Part shown: piece after piece, positions 52,517 through 61,933 of the stretch
Layout: each line of letters begins with the position of its first letter
Numbering within the stretch: the first letter of the stretch is position 1
DNA from: Candidatus Poribacteria bacterium
Lineage (GTDB): Bacteria > Poribacteria > WGA-4E > WGA-3G
Assembly (NCBI GenBank): GCA_028824125.1
Contig: JAPPES010000126.1
Span: 1 to 64,000, forward strand
Direction: 5' to 3'
DNA: 64,000 nt
Made by a program: the position numbers and the translations under genes
Notes under the pieces: model-generated
What the model was told of the DNA's origin: nothing
Seen by the model: the letters and a program-made list of their open reading frames with translations, nothing else
Database searches by the model: none

Positions 52517-53485
52517 ATGTTTAAATTATTTTTATCCAAACAGATCACCCATTTGGTGATGTTTGTTGTTTTTGTATGCCTCTCTTGTTGGCTCCCTGCT
52601 TCTGTTTTCGCGCATTTAGCGATGGATAGTCATATATCAACGAAATTATTTGATGATGGGAATACGGCTGTTTCCGCCTATGTCTCTATAGACAGTCTCA
52701 CGTATGATTCCTCCGGTGCAGGCGTGGCCTATCTGAACGGCACTTTTTTTCTGCACAACTATCACACAAGACATGGGTGCAACTATTCCGGCGATTTACG
52801 TCTGGATATCTCTGACGCAGAAGGTAATACCTTTGAACCTGATGCAAAAGCCACTATATCTGGCAGCTTAAAAAAGTGGGAGGATGACGCGCCTTTGAGT
52901 GCTATTCAGGTCAGTATACCGAAAGAAGTCAACTTATATATGGATTGTATAAGTGCCGATACTGGAGAGGAGCGTGTACAACCTGAAGCAGGCGAGAGGT
53001 ACACGATGTCTGCGGCGATAACGCTGCGTGTGACGATTCAGGGGACAAAAGAGGTATGGGCGATAAACGACCCAACCTATACATCTAAGTTTACATACTC
53101 GCCTCCAGAAGAGACCACCGGTCTGGGACCGACCACGGATGGCGAAACCTTTTCTGACAAGATCCTCGGTGACAACTGTACCTGCATTGGTGATCGTAAC
53201 TGGCAGTCGTTGATGATCACAGAGATTCCGTATGATGTAATTTACTGGTATGTCAAAGCCCCTGGAGATACCAGTTATTACGGCACAAACGTAGAAACGG
53301 ATTGGGGCGACGGTGCCGCAAAACGTGCGACCATGACCCACAAGTTCCCCGATGATGTCGATGATCCGGCAACTCCGAGGAAGAATGAGAGAGCGGTTTT
53401 CTATGATATTGGTGCCCTTGTTCACAGGTCGGATGATGAGATAGACTGGCATACTTACAAAGTCTGGGTTGTCGATAAAAAATAG
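52517..53485 (+). CDS. Secreted protein of unknown function, leader-RNA cassette 2
   Basis: 322 residues from the ATG at 52517, with AAGGAGAT upstream. A long signal peptide (residues 1-36, ends near VFA) is followed by a beta-rich region with Asp/Gly-rich turns. Four or so cysteines include C-N-Y-S and the CTC in GDNCTCIGD near residue 218. The second half has DVIYWYVKAPGDTSYYGTN. It may be an extracellular beta-sandwich. No family is recognised. It is followed by a hairpin and a propeller gene on the same strand. Confidence 0.75.
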   Translation: MFKLFLSKQITHLVMFVVFVCLSCWLPASVFAHLAMDSHISTKLFDDGNTAVSAYVSIDSLTYDSSGAGVAYLNGTFFLHNYHTRHGCNYSGDLRLDISDAEGNTFEPDAKATISGSLKKWEDDAPLSAIQVSIPKEVNLYMDCISADTGEERVQPEAGERYTMSAAITLRVTIQGTKEVWAINDPTYTSKFTYSPPEETTGLGPTTDGETFSDKILGDNCTCIGDRNWQSLMITEIPYDVIYWYVKAPGDTSYYGTNVETDWGDGAAKRATMTHKFPDDVDDPATPRKNERAVFYDIGALVHRSDDEIDWHTYKVWVVDKK

Positions 53486-53505
53486 AACGGACTTTATCCA
53501 TTACT

Positions 53506-53535
53506 TGTCGGGCGGGTCTCTGTGCCTGCCCGACA
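53506..53535 (+). other. Inter-cistronic hairpin without T-run
   Basis: TGTCGGGCGGG and CCTGCCCGACA pair over 11 bases. No T tract follows and a ribosome binding site comes soon after, so it is more likely a processing or mRNA-stability element between cotranscribed genes than a terminator. Confidence 0.6.
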
Positions 53536-53563
53536 CTTACACTCATGGAGGTGAACAGTGATC

Positions 53564-54559
53564 ATGCGTAAAATACCCCTTTATTGCTTGCTACTCTTCT
53601 TATTCTTACCAACGCTTACACATGCAAAAATCGTTTTCAAATCCGTGGTCCGCGGTGCAGGCGCGGGGCTGTATGTGATGGACGATGATGGACGTAATGT
53701 CCAAAGGATAACAAAAGGCGGCTGGTGGCCTGTTTGGTCTCCTGACGGGAAGCGAATTGCTTTTGAAAAAAGTCTCCCCGTGGCACCGAAGCAGAACCAA
53801 CAGTTCGCCATCTTCATCATCAATAGCGATGGTAGTAATGAACAGCGGCTCACCGACGACATAGAGGAGAATCTGGATGGGGGCCGTCTTTTTGAGGGGG
53901 GACCTTCGTGGTCACCAGATGGGCGGTACATCGTCTTCGAGAGTAGCAGAGATGCCAAACCGGGAAGAGCTAGAAGTGAGCTCTACACGATGGATTTAAC
54001 CACCCAAAAGATGCGGCGCCTGACGCGCAGAGAGAGTTCGAAAACGCAACCGCGCTGGTCGCCTGATGGCAAATATATTGCGTATCGGGACGATGCACTC
54101 AACAGGGGGTATCCCACTATCTTTTTGATGCGAGCGGACGGTAGCGGTCAACACGAACTCGCTAAGGGGGATGTGTCTCGTTTTCGTTCGATGCCGCGCT
54201 GGTCTCCCGATAGTCAATCTGTTATGTATATTGAGGAAAATGTTGGGCCGGGGCGTGGCAGGAAAGCTGTGATTCACAATATCGAAACGGACAAACGGGA
54301 GATTGTCCCGAAGCCAGACAACTGGCATGTCCATAGTGCATGTTTTATGGGCCGCAAGTACCTCTTGATTTCAGCAAAGGGGCGGAATGGCAATCCCGAT
54401 AAGTATGAGATCTACCGGTATCACCTCGTTACAGGGGAAATGGTCAACCTGACAAACACCCCTGGGGATGATTACGCGATGGATTGGATCAGTGATGATG
54501 TGTTGCCTGTGTCCCCACAGGGTAAAAAAAAAGTGACGTGGGGGGCGATTAAGGAGTAA
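53564..54559 (+). CDS. Secreted TolB/WD40-like beta-propeller protein with C-terminal TTWG-type motif
   Basis: 331 residues, start ATG at 53564 (GTG at 53558 is possible), with GGAGGTG upstream. A signal peptide (residues 1-20) is followed by propeller blades with the PD40 motif, such as PVWSPDGKRIAFEKS, GPSWSPDGRYIVFES and PRWSPDGKYIAY. The C-terminus is LPVSPQGKKKVTWGAIKE, a variant of the tail on the two LamG proteins. It probably acts outside the cytoplasm. It is last in cassette 2, before a terminator. Confidence 0.88.
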   Translation: MRKIPLYCLLLFLFLPTLTHAKIVFKSVVRGAGAGLYVMDDDGRNVQRITKGGWWPVWSPDGKRIAFEKSLPVAPKQNQQFAIFIINSDGSNEQRLTDDIEENLDGGRLFEGGPSWSPDGRYIVFESSRDAKPGRARSELYTMDLTTQKMRRLTRRESSKTQPRWSPDGKYIAYRDDALNRGYPTIFLMRADGSGQHELAKGDVSRFRSMPRWSPDSQSVMYIEENVGPGRGRKAVIHNIETDKREIVPKPDNWHVHSACFMGRKYLLISAKGRNGNPDKYEIYRYHLVTGEMVNLTNTPGDDYAMDWISDDVLPVSPQGKKKVTWGAIKE

Positions 54560-54589
54560 AGATGTCCGCTGTAACACCATATTTTGGAC

Positions 54590-54631
54590 AGGCAGGCACC
54601 CTTTTTTGTGGGTATCTGCCTATTTTCTTTG
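54590..54631 (+). terminator. Terminator of leader-RNA cassette 2
   Basis: AGGCAGGCACCC (54590-54601) pairs with GGGTATCTGCCT (54610-54621) across an internal mismatch, then TATTTTCTTT. The right arm is identical to that of the terminator at 8375-8411. Confidence 0.85.
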
Positions 54632-54781
54632 CGTTAATTGACAGCACTGTCAAAAGTAGCCTTATACCGAATTCACGTTAAGTGGACGAAACACAGAAAA
54701 ATTTAGCGGGATGGACAACTTTTCCGATATAATAACGTCTCTAATTTAAAAACACTAGATGTTTGTTTCGGCGGAATTATG

Positions 54782-56269
54782 TCAAGGACGTCCTCTGATA
54801 GGATCAATATGTGGTGAGTATCCTGGTGGGAGTTGATCGCTTGACGAGCGTCCATCTTGGAAAAGTTGGCCGGCATCAGGATTATCTGGTTCTATTGGTA
54901 GAGGGAATTCACGCCATCTGTTACCATCAAACGGGAGATCGTAACCATCTTCGTTGAACCAGTTAATCAACCGTTCCCGATATGCTCTAAGTGTTCGTCC
55001 ATAGCCTGGATTACCAGCGAGGTTTCGTTCATCAAGTCTTCCTGCCAAACGTCTGAAAAGCCATTCCTTTCGATCTGCAGCAGAATAGATATATTTGTAT
55101 TCATCAGTTAAAAGCATATACAATCCTCTGCTTTCACCTGCCAATTGCCCAATGATCGCATCTCGTTCTGTCCTGCCAGTAGCAATATCTGCAAGGTCAA
55201 CACCACTATGCTCCGAATTCGGTGTTAATCCTGCTGCGCCGAGACTGGTGGGTAGCACATCAACAAGACTCGTAGGGGTATCGCACTGCACATTTGCCTC
55301 AAAACGCTCAGGATAGCGGACAAGTAAAGGAATACGGGCAGCTGCATCAAGAAATGAACGTTTACCATAACAGTCATAATCCCCCAGTAGTTCACCATGG
55401 TCGGAAGTGTAAAGCATCAATGTCTTGTCAAGTTCACCTTCCGATTCAAGATATTCAAGGATTCGACCAACTTGATAGTCAATGAAGGAGATAGCGGCAT
55501 AGTACGCTGCTCGCATTGTTCGCAGCAGATTCATGTCTCTGCCTTGATCGCGATATTTGTAGCGATTCTGATGCCGATTCCAATGTGTGTGCAGCTGCTC
55601 ATAATCTGGTGGCAGGAAAGGCAACGGCATTTCGACTGTTCGATAGAGCCTATTCCACGGTACGGGCGATTCAAACGGTGGATGCGGTTTGATAAAACTT
55701 GTCCAGCACAAAAAAGGTCTACTCGTATCACGTTGAGAAAGAAACTGTAACGTTTTATCACCTACCCACTGCGTATGGTGTAGTCGGGCAGGGAGTTGGG
55801 AAGGTTGTGGGATGTAGTAGTATTCACTCCGTTCGCCGTGTGGGGCAATAATGTGGTCATAACCGTTTTCATGCAGAAATTCAGTGAAATCATCAGGACC
55901 GGCACCTTCCTCTGAAAAATCTCTGGTCTCAAATCCCCACATTTTGCGTCCCTGTGGCGTAAAGTGCATTTTGCCAATACCGTGTGTCTGATACCCTACC
56001 TCATTCAGCAGCTCCATTACTGAAGCGCGATCCTGTGGCATTGCTGAATTAGTTGTGCAGCCCGTTTCATGAGGCCATTGCCCAAGCAGGAAACTACAAC
56101 GAGATGCGACACATACAGGGGAAGGACAGTATGCTGAAGTGAAACTTGTGCCTTCGCGAACAATCCGGTCAAGTGCGGGTGTCTGAATAACAGGATTTCC
56201 GAGTGCACCTACCGTGTCAAAACGCTGCTGGTCTGTCATGAGGAAAATGATATTTGGTTTTTTTGCCAT
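54782..56269 (-). CDS. Sulfatase
   Basis: 495 residues. The formylglycine site is Cys53 in CVASR (C-x-A-x-R form), within SPVCVASRCSFLLG. Metal ligands are in IIFLMTDQQR at the start and TSDHGELLGDYD near residue 300. LDRIVREGTSFTSAYC and GYQTHGIGKMHF are other sulfatase blocks. It hydrolyses sulfate esters, probably on sulfated glycans, and Cys conversion needs a separate anaerobic or FGE-type maturase, not in this window. There is no clear signal peptide, so the location is uncertain. Confidence 0.93.
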   Translation of the reverse strand: MAKKPNIIFLMTDQQRFDTVGALGNPVIQTPALDRIVREGTSFTSAYCPSPVCVASRCSFLLGQWPHETGCTTNSAMPQDRASVMELLNEVGYQTHGIGKMHFTPQGRKMWGFETRDFSEEGAGPDDFTEFLHENGYDHIIAPHGERSEYYYIPQPSQLPARLHHTQWVGDKTLQFLSQRDTSRPFLCWTSFIKPHPPFESPVPWNRLYRTVEMPLPFLPPDYEQLHTHWNRHQNRYKYRDQGRDMNLLRTMRAAYYAAISFIDYQVGRILEYLESEGELDKTLMLYTSDHGELLGDYDCYGKRSFLDAAARIPLLVRYPERFEANVQCDTPTSLVDVLPTSLGAAGLTPNSEHSGVDLADIATGRTERDAIIGQLAGESRGLYMLLTDEYKYIYSAADRKEWLFRRLAGRLDERNLAGNPGYGRTLRAYRERLINWFNEDGYDLPFDGNRWREFPLPIEPDNPDAGQLFQDGRSSSDQLPPGYSPHIDPIRGRP

Positions 56270-56420
56270 GTGGTGTTTCGATCCTTTTGTAAGGAAATGT
56301 TGATGTGTTATGAATGTAGCATTTCTTCAAACAAAACACAATAGATATTGTATTGACAGGACAGACGCAAATATAACACAAGGTGGTAGGTTTTAGGTGT
56401 ATAGATATTAGGTCAAAAGC

Positions 56421-56696
56421 CTATGGGACAACCAACTCATCACCAACCGATTCGTATTGAACCGCCATGACCCATTCAGCTGTGCCTCGCAATTGTACGT
56501 TGCACTTTTTCAACCACTCAATTAGCGTTAATTTGTCGGGCGCTTCCCATTCACAAACCATTCTACCAGATAACGTATCACATAGGACACGAATGTTGCG
56601 GACATCATCGTTTGCTTCTTCTTGAAACCGCTTTAGTAGACGCGCCACATCTTGCCGTGTCATGCAGGCAATCGCATGGGCAGATATAAATCTCAT
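56421..56696 (-). CDS. Small protein, possibly DUF4242-like
   Basis: 91 residues. LSGRMVCEWEAPDKLTLIEWL is reminiscent of DUF4242-type small ferredoxin-fold proteins (CEWEAP, then a helix). The N-terminal part is unusual. No signal peptide. The assignment is weak. It lies between the sulfatase and the repeat region, with no close partner. Confidence 0.5.
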   Translation of the reverse strand: MRFISAHAIACMTRQDVARLLKRFQEEANDDVRNIRVLCDTLSGRMVCEWEAPDKLTLIEWLKKCNVQLRGTAEWVMAVQYESVGDELVVP

Positions 56697-56807
56697 GACA
56701 TGATCTTTCGTATATTATAACCCAAGTTGCTACCTATAAGTTTTTAGACATGGAAACACCGTTTTTTATAGAGAATAATGCATATTTCGCAAGATTTCGT
56801 AGCGCAA

Positions 56808-57045
56808 ACTGTATGAAGATTAAGTTATTAATTCGGTAATTTTTCATTATGCATATTCAGAACATTTTAAGTGCTCTTCAGTCCCGTAGGGACGATATGT
56901 TTATAGCAGCGCGGACAACCTCATCCCTTAGTCCCGTAGGGACGATATGTTTTGAAGCACATCAACAATAAATATGTCGTTCCTACGGAACTCAAGAGGG
57001 GAGAGACAACATTTTCTATAAACATATCGTCCCTACGGGACTAAA
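56808..57045. repeat. Complex palindromic element, copy 1
   Basis: Two direct copies of AGTCCCGTAGGGACGATATG (56880 and 56930) are followed by a diverged and a good inverted copy (56971-56992 and 57018-57043). The flank TTAATTCGGTAATTTTTCAT upstream (about 56829) is shared with the copy at 61480-61723. The gap 56697-57185 holds no gene. Confidence 0.85.
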
Positions 57046-57095
57046 GAAATTACCGAAATATTTATTTAATCCTCATTTAGTTTGCGGACTAATAT

Positions 57096-57142
57096 GCACA
57101 ATCTGACAGATTGTGCTACATAAGTGGCAACTTAGGTTATTA
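57096..57142. repeat. GCACAATCT/ACATAAGTGG repeat copy
   Basis: GCACAATCTGACAGATTGTGC is a hairpin, followed by TACATAAGTGGCAACTTAGG. The same tail is at 61-94 and, inverted, at 61428. Confidence 0.75.
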
Positions 57143-57147
57143 TAAGG

Positions 57148-57180
57148 AATTTGGGGCGATTCTAAGGATCGCCCCAAATT
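57148..57180 (-). terminator. Hairpin terminator of the sulfurtransferase gene
   Basis: AATTTGGGGCGAT and ATCGCCCCAAATT pair perfectly over 13 bases around a 7-base loop, just past the gene's stop on the minus strand. No long T-run follows, so termination may be partial. Confidence 0.65.
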
Positions 57181-57185
57181 CAAGT

Positions 57186-58034
57186 TTAATCGCGTGCTAT
57201 AGGTGCGCCGACCAGATTGCCCCATTCTGTCCAACTGCCATCATAGTTGCGCACCTTCTCATAGCCAAGTAGGTATTTCAGTACGAACCATGTATGTGAT
57301 GAACGTTCACCGATTCGGCAGTAAGCGATGGTCTCTTTACTGTCATCAACACCTGCGCCACCGTAGATAGATTGTAGTTCGTCGTGAGACTTAAAGGTGC
57401 CATCTTCAGCCACTGCGGTTGCCCACGGGATATTCGCTGCACCTGGGATGTGTCCACCCCGTTGTGCAGTTTCGCTCATGCCCGGCGGTGCGATCACTTC
57501 TCCCGAAAACTCCGCTGGTGAACGAACGTCAACAAGATTGATAACACCCTGTTCAAGCGTGGGTAAAATGTTGTCCTTTGTTGCGCGGACATTGTCATCG
57601 GGGAATTTCGCCTGATACCCAGTCGCAGCATAAGAAGGAATATTTTTAACGAGGTCTCTGCCTTCATCAATCCATTTTTGGCGACCACCGTTCATCACCT
57701 TCAGTAGACTCTCATCGTGTTCATAGTAACGGAATTGCCACAACGCGTACGTGGCGAACCAGTTGTTGTTATCACCATAAAAGATTATAGTGGTATCGTT
57801 AGCGATTCCACTGTCGTTGCAGAGTGCTTCAAACTGATCTTTTGTGAGAATATCGCGTCGGATTTGGTCGCACAACTGTGTCTGCCAATTCAAGCCGACT
57901 GCCCCGGCGATATGTCCCTCAGCATAAGCCGAAGTGTCTACATCAACTTCAAGTAGACGGATGCCAGCATCGCTGCCATGTTCGGCAACCCACTCTGTAC
58001 TTACCAAAACGTCAGGATTAGCGTAATCAGCCAT
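57186..58034 (-). CDS. sseA: Thiosulfate/3-mercaptopyruvate sulfurtransferase
   Basis: 282 residues with two rhodanese domains. It moves a sulfane sulfur from thiosulfate or mercaptopyruvate to cyanide or thiol acceptors. The catalytic Cys239 is in CRIGERSSHTWF, the form typical of thiosulfate sulfurtransferases. The N-terminal, inactive domain starts with VSTEWVAEH. Cytoplasmic. The gene name is a family label; the preferred donor cannot be decided. Confidence 0.92.
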   Translation of the reverse strand: MADYANPDVLVSTEWVAEHGSDAGIRLLEVDVDTSAYAEGHIAGAVGLNWQTQLCDQIRRDILTKDQFEALCNDSGIANDTTIIFYGDNNNWFATYALWQFRYYEHDESLLKVMNGGRQKWIDEGRDLVKNIPSYAATGYQAKFPDDNVRATKDNILPTLEQGVINLVDVRSPAEFSGEVIAPPGMSETAQRGGHIPGAANIPWATAVAEDGTFKSHDELQSIYGGAGVDDSKETIAYCRIGERSSHTWFVLKYLLGYEKVRNYDGSWTEWGNLVGAPIARD

Positions 58035-58262
58035 ATCTGTTTTGCCTCCTTGTCCAGAAATTAAAAGTAAATTTAGGTAATATGAGCATAAATCTTGTTT
58101 TTTATGTCTTTATGCTTGTTTGTATTTATATTATACGCTTTTGAATAATCTTTGTCAAATATGGATAGTATTTCGAGTGCAGAAAAAAGAAAGTAGTTGT
58201 CCATCGAATTGGGCACCGCAGCAATGTGTATTGCTCTATTGCAATGGTACTGCAATGTCTTA

Positions 58263-59720
58263 TCACGATCTAATCAATTTTCGCAACGTCTGAACCAGTG
58301 TTCCCTCCGAAATCCACTTCGCAGCTATGCGCCACACACTCGTTGAATAAGTTGGATACACGTGCATCATTCCGCTCAACTTCCGCAATGGAATCCCTTG
58401 CTGCATCGCCAAAACATACTCATGGATAACCTCACCCGCATTTGCACCGATAAGGTGTACCCCTAATATCTTCCCGCGCCACTTACTTGCGATGACTTTG
58501 CTAAATCCGTGTGTTTCCCCTTCAGCAACTGCCCTGTCAACATCTGCCTGATCCAGTGTAAACACATCAACGTCTCCATATTTCTCCCGTGCATCTGCTT
58601 CCGTCAATCCACAGCGAGCAACCTCTGGATCACAGAATGTCGTCCAGGGCACAACAGAGTAGCTAATCTTTTTGGCAACAGGTAACAGAAAATTTCGCAC
58701 GAGTAATTGTGCTTGAAAGGCTGCCACATGTGTAAAAAGATAGTGTCCGATTACGTCACCTGCAGCGTATATGTTTTTCACATGTGTCTGAAGTTTTTCA
58801 TTCACAACGATTCCACTTTTTTCAACTTGAACACCGATTTTATCAAGTCCTAATCCTTCAACATTCGGTGCGCGTCCTGCGGCAATCAGAATCTTATCAA
58901 AAACCTGCTCCAGATCTTCATTGGTAGGTGTATTTTGTGACCCCGAAAACGTCACATTTATACCTTCTTTCTGTTTTTCAACCTTCGCTATGTTCGTATT
59001 CAGGCGGACATCAATTCCTTCTGAAGTCAGGTAATTTAACATCCGCTCAGAGACATCCATATCCTCTTTTGTTAGAATACGTCCGCTTCGTTGCGCTATC
59101 GTAACCTCTGCACCGATGCGATGAAAAGCCTGTCCTAATTCAATGCCGATAGGACCTGCCCCGATAACAAGCAACCGTTGCGGTAATTCTTCTAATTCCC
59201 ATACATTTTCACTATCAAGATAATCACAAGATTCTAATCCGGGTATCGACGGTGCAAGAGGACGAGAACCTGTGCTAATTACAAACTTTTTGCTTTTGAT
59301 CGTTCGGGTTTGCCCATTTTCATTGTCTTCCACAACAAAGGTATCGCGTGATTCAAAATGTCCCTTTCCAAAGATGACATTAACCCCCATTTCGCGAAAA
59401 CGTTCAGGATTATCGTGTTCCGCTTCAATAACATGTTGTGTGCTACGCACATATTCCATCACTTTTTGCCAATCAGGCACAGTTTCAGCGGTAGTAATCC
59501 CATATTTCTCCGCGTTTCGGATATAATTTGCAACCTTCGCAGCTTTGAGTAATGCTTTAGAAGGCACACACCCTGTCCAGAGGCAATCACCGCCAATACG
59601 ATGTTTTTCCACAAGTGCAGTCTTTTTTCCGAGTTTAGCACCAGCGACTGCAAGCACAAGTCCAGCACTCCCTCCACCGATGATAGTTAAATCATAGATG
59701 TCCGCAGTATTTTGATTCAT
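58263..59720 (-). CDS. Pyridine nucleotide-disulfide oxidoreductase (class I)
   Basis: 485 residues. FAD-binding GGGSAG near residue 15, the redox disulfide Cys46/Cys51 in GGDCLWTGCVPSK, the NAD(P) motif VIGAGPIGIELG near 184, the second FAD motif NIYAAGDV near 317, and the dimerisation domain with MMHVYPTYS. This is the dihydrolipoamide dehydrogenase/mercuric reductase-like group. The C-terminal Cys pair of mercuric reductases and the His-Glu end of true dihydrolipoamide dehydrogenases are not apparent, so the substrate is unknown. It is separated by 10 bases from the deacylase gene upstream. Confidence 0.9.
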   Translation of the reverse strand: MNQNTADIYDLTIIGGGSAGLVLAVAGAKLGKKTALVEKHRIGGDCLWTGCVPSKALLKAAKVANYIRNAEKYGITTAETVPDWQKVMEYVRSTQHVIEAEHDNPERFREMGVNVIFGKGHFESRDTFVVEDNENGQTRTIKSKKFVISTGSRPLAPSIPGLESCDYLDSENVWELEELPQRLLVIGAGPIGIELGQAFHRIGAEVTIAQRSGRILTKEDMDVSERMLNYLTSEGIDVRLNTNIAKVEKQKEGINVTFSGSQNTPTNEDLEQVFDKILIAAGRAPNVEGLGLDKIGVQVEKSGIVVNEKLQTHVKNIYAAGDVIGHYLFTHVAAFQAQLLVRNFLLPVAKKISYSVVPWTTFCDPEVARCGLTEADAREKYGDVDVFTLDQADVDRAVAEGETHGFSKVIASKWRGKILGVHLIGANAGEVIHEYVLAMQQGIPLRKLSGMMHVYPTYSTSVWRIAAKWISEGTLVQTLRKLIRS

Positions 59721-59730
59721 GTTTTCACTT

Positions 59731-61281
59731 TTATCTATGATGACGTAAAACTTTCCCCGGCAGTTTCCCCGTCACATTGCCATCTTCAATCACGGGAATG
59801 CCGTTGACGAAAACCCAATCCACGCCAACAGGTGGTTGTACCGGATCAAACCAGGTGGATCGGTCTACCACAGTATCAGGGTTAAAAATGACAATATCAG
59901 CAGCAAGCCCACGCGCAATTCTGCCACGATCAGAAAGTCGGAATCGTTCTGCAGGAAAACCGCTCATCTTATAGACTGCTTCTTTCAGTGAGACTAACTG
60001 GCGTTCCCGGACAAATTTTCCAAGATACTGCACGAAACATCCATAACTTCGTGGATGCGGATGTGGAATGTTGTAGACACCATCGCTGGCAATCATCATG
60101 CGCGGATGATTTGCAGTGCGATTCAAAATCCGTTCATTTTCTTCAGAGGATGTTGCCCACGGCATAACAAAGGTTTCAATTGCCAATTCTTCTCGAATGA
60201 AATCAAAAGCGAATTCTTGATTAGATTTGCCTTCGTGCTTAGCAGCTTCGGAGAGTAGCATGCCGATATATCTTCCAGACTTATTGTAACCTACAATTTG
60301 GTTGCCTTCTCCTAATTTTTCTTGCAGATATGGGAGTGATTTTTCTCGGACATCGGGGTTCTCCAAATTTGCTAACATTTCATCAGGTGTACCAGTCTGA
60401 TATTCCATCGGAAGCATCATTGCAAGGTGTGTCATCCCCGCGGGGTAGAGATAGGATTCAAAAGTCAAATCTATATCTTCACGGTCAACCCGATCAAGCA
60501 CATCCGCCGCTTCATTGTCAACGCGTTCATGTGAAATATGGACAGGAATCTCTGTCCGTTGAGCGATCTCAATTGTCTCCTCCCAAGCAGGTTTTCTCCC
60601 AATAAGTTGATAGCGGATATGTGCAGCGTAGATTGCATCATAACTTGCTGCTACCTTTGATAGATACACTAACTCGTTCAAATCAGCATTCGCAGAGGGT
60701 TGATAATCCAGGCCGAGACAGAGACAGCATGCTCCCGCCTCAAGCCACTCACGGGTTATGCGTTCCATAACTTTCAATTCTTCTATCGTAGCTGGGCGTG
60801 CATCCCATCCCATCGCACCGAGGCGGACAGCACAGTGTGGTACTTGTGGATAGAGATTTGCGGGGATTCGTCCATCAAATATACGCAGATACTCATCTGG
60901 TGATTGCCAATTGAGTGGAAGTTCAGCATCTCCATACGCAAATTGTGTATAATGCCATAGTTCCTTTGCGAGTTTTGAGGGCAAGGGTGCCCATCCAAAA
61001 CCGTCTGGTGCTGCTAAGTGGGTAGTTACGCCTTGCATCACAGCAGCAAACTGATCACGCCCACCGAGCAGAGAGATCTCAGAATGCACGTGAACATCAA
61101 CGAAGCCAGGACACACAACCAATCCTGCTGCTGATATTCTCCGTGAGGTTTCCGCTTTTCCAAGGTCACCGATTGCTGTGATCCTATCGTTTTGAATTCC
61201 GATATCAGCGAGAAACGGCTCACGTTCACCAGTGCCATCAACAATGTTTCCATCTACAATGATAGTATCAAATTCCACCAA
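59731..61281 (-). CDS. N-acyl-D-amino-acid deacylase / D-aminoacylase family amidohydrolase
   Basis: 516 residues. Amidohydrolase metal motif HVH (His64, His66) in VCPGFVDVHVHSEIS. The opening IIVDGNIVDGTGEREPFLADIG and ending GKVLRHHR are typical of the D-aminoacylase group. EYL, VHISHER (about 240) and ASDGVYNIP (about 410) are the remaining core blocks. It hydrolyses N-acyl D-amino acids or related amides. It is first in an operon with the disulfide oxidoreductase. Confidence 0.92.
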   Translation of the reverse strand: MVEFDTIIVDGNIVDGTGEREPFLADIGIQNDRITAIGDLGKAETSRRISAAGLVVCPGFVDVHVHSEISLLGGRDQFAAVMQGVTTHLAAPDGFGWAPLPSKLAKELWHYTQFAYGDAELPLNWQSPDEYLRIFDGRIPANLYPQVPHCAVRLGAMGWDARPATIEELKVMERITREWLEAGACCLCLGLDYQPSANADLNELVYLSKVAASYDAIYAAHIRYQLIGRKPAWEETIEIAQRTEIPVHISHERVDNEAADVLDRVDREDIDLTFESYLYPAGMTHLAMMLPMEYQTGTPDEMLANLENPDVREKSLPYLQEKLGEGNQIVGYNKSGRYIGMLLSEAAKHEGKSNQEFAFDFIREELAIETFVMPWATSSEENERILNRTANHPRMMIASDGVYNIPHPHPRSYGCFVQYLGKFVRERQLVSLKEAVYKMSGFPAERFRLSDRGRIARGLAADIVIFNPDTVVDRSTWFDPVQPPVGVDWVFVNGIPVIEDGNVTGKLPGKVLRHHR

Positions 61282-61427
61282 TTTGCCCCTTATATTGAAT
61301 AGGATACACTTCCCTCATAGTACAGTACATACAGAGGAACGATTTGCTTCTTTAAAGCGCTGCCGAATTATAGCATACTACCTCGGAAGTAATCAATTGG
61401 TATTAATTCAGTTCCCCAAATATAACC

Positions 61428-61470
61428 TAAGTTGCCACTTATGTAGCATAATCTGTTAGATTGTGCCAGT
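61428..61470. repeat. Inverted copy of the ACATAAGTGG/GATTGTGC repeat
   Basis: AACCTAAGTTGCCACTTATG followed by AGCATAATCTGTTAGATTG. It is inverse to 61-94 and 57107-57142. It adjoins the large palindromic element. Confidence 0.7.
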
Positions 61471-61479
61471 GAGTGCACA

Positions 61480-61723
61480 AACTGAATGAAGATTAATCTA
61501 TTAATTCGGTAATTTTTCATTATGTATATTCGGAACATTTTAAGCGCTCTTCAGTCCCGTAGGGACGATATGTTTATAGCAGCGCGGATGCCCTCATCCC
61601 CTTAGTCCCGTAGGGACGATATGTTTATCTAATGTCTTTGTTCTACACATATCGTCCCTACGGGACTAAAGAGGGGGTGTCAACGTTTATCTATAAACAT
61701 ATCGTCCCTACGGGACTGAAGAG
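61480..61723. repeat. Complex palindromic element, copy 2
   Basis: Outer perfect 33-base inverted arms at 61547-61579 and 61691-61723 (CTCTTCAGTCCCGTAGGGAC and onward). Inner arms at about 61602-61624 and 61646-61668 carry the same box. Upstream about 65 bases match 56808-56875. A hairpin with GCGAAACCCGACA follows at 61761-61820. Nothing coding lies in 61282-62078. Confidence 0.88.
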
Positions 61724-61904
61724 GCTTTCTGCATGGAAAAATCTTTAAGTTTACACATAAGAGTAGAGCGTAGCGAAACCCGACATATACCAGACGTGTC
61801 GGATTTCGCAAACTCTACCCGACGGACAGGTGGTTTATATTGAAATGTGAAAATGGACCAGAAAAATCGAAAACTAAATAACCCTGCAGTTCCCCAAATA
61901 TACT

Positions 61905-61933
61905 TGAATTTTTCAAATACTTATGCTATACTT
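61905..61933 (+). promoter_or_regulatory. Possible promoter of the pspA cluster
   Basis: TTGAAT (61905-61910), 17 bases, TATACT (61928-61933). A weaker alternative, TTTACA with TAAAAT, lies near 61980-62008. No -24/-12 sigma-54 site, the usual pspA control, is evident. Confidence 0.5.

Noticed and set aside
58263-59720. Mercuric reductase
   Set aside because: The C-terminal vicinal cysteines and N-terminal metal-binding domain are absent, and no mer genes are nearby.
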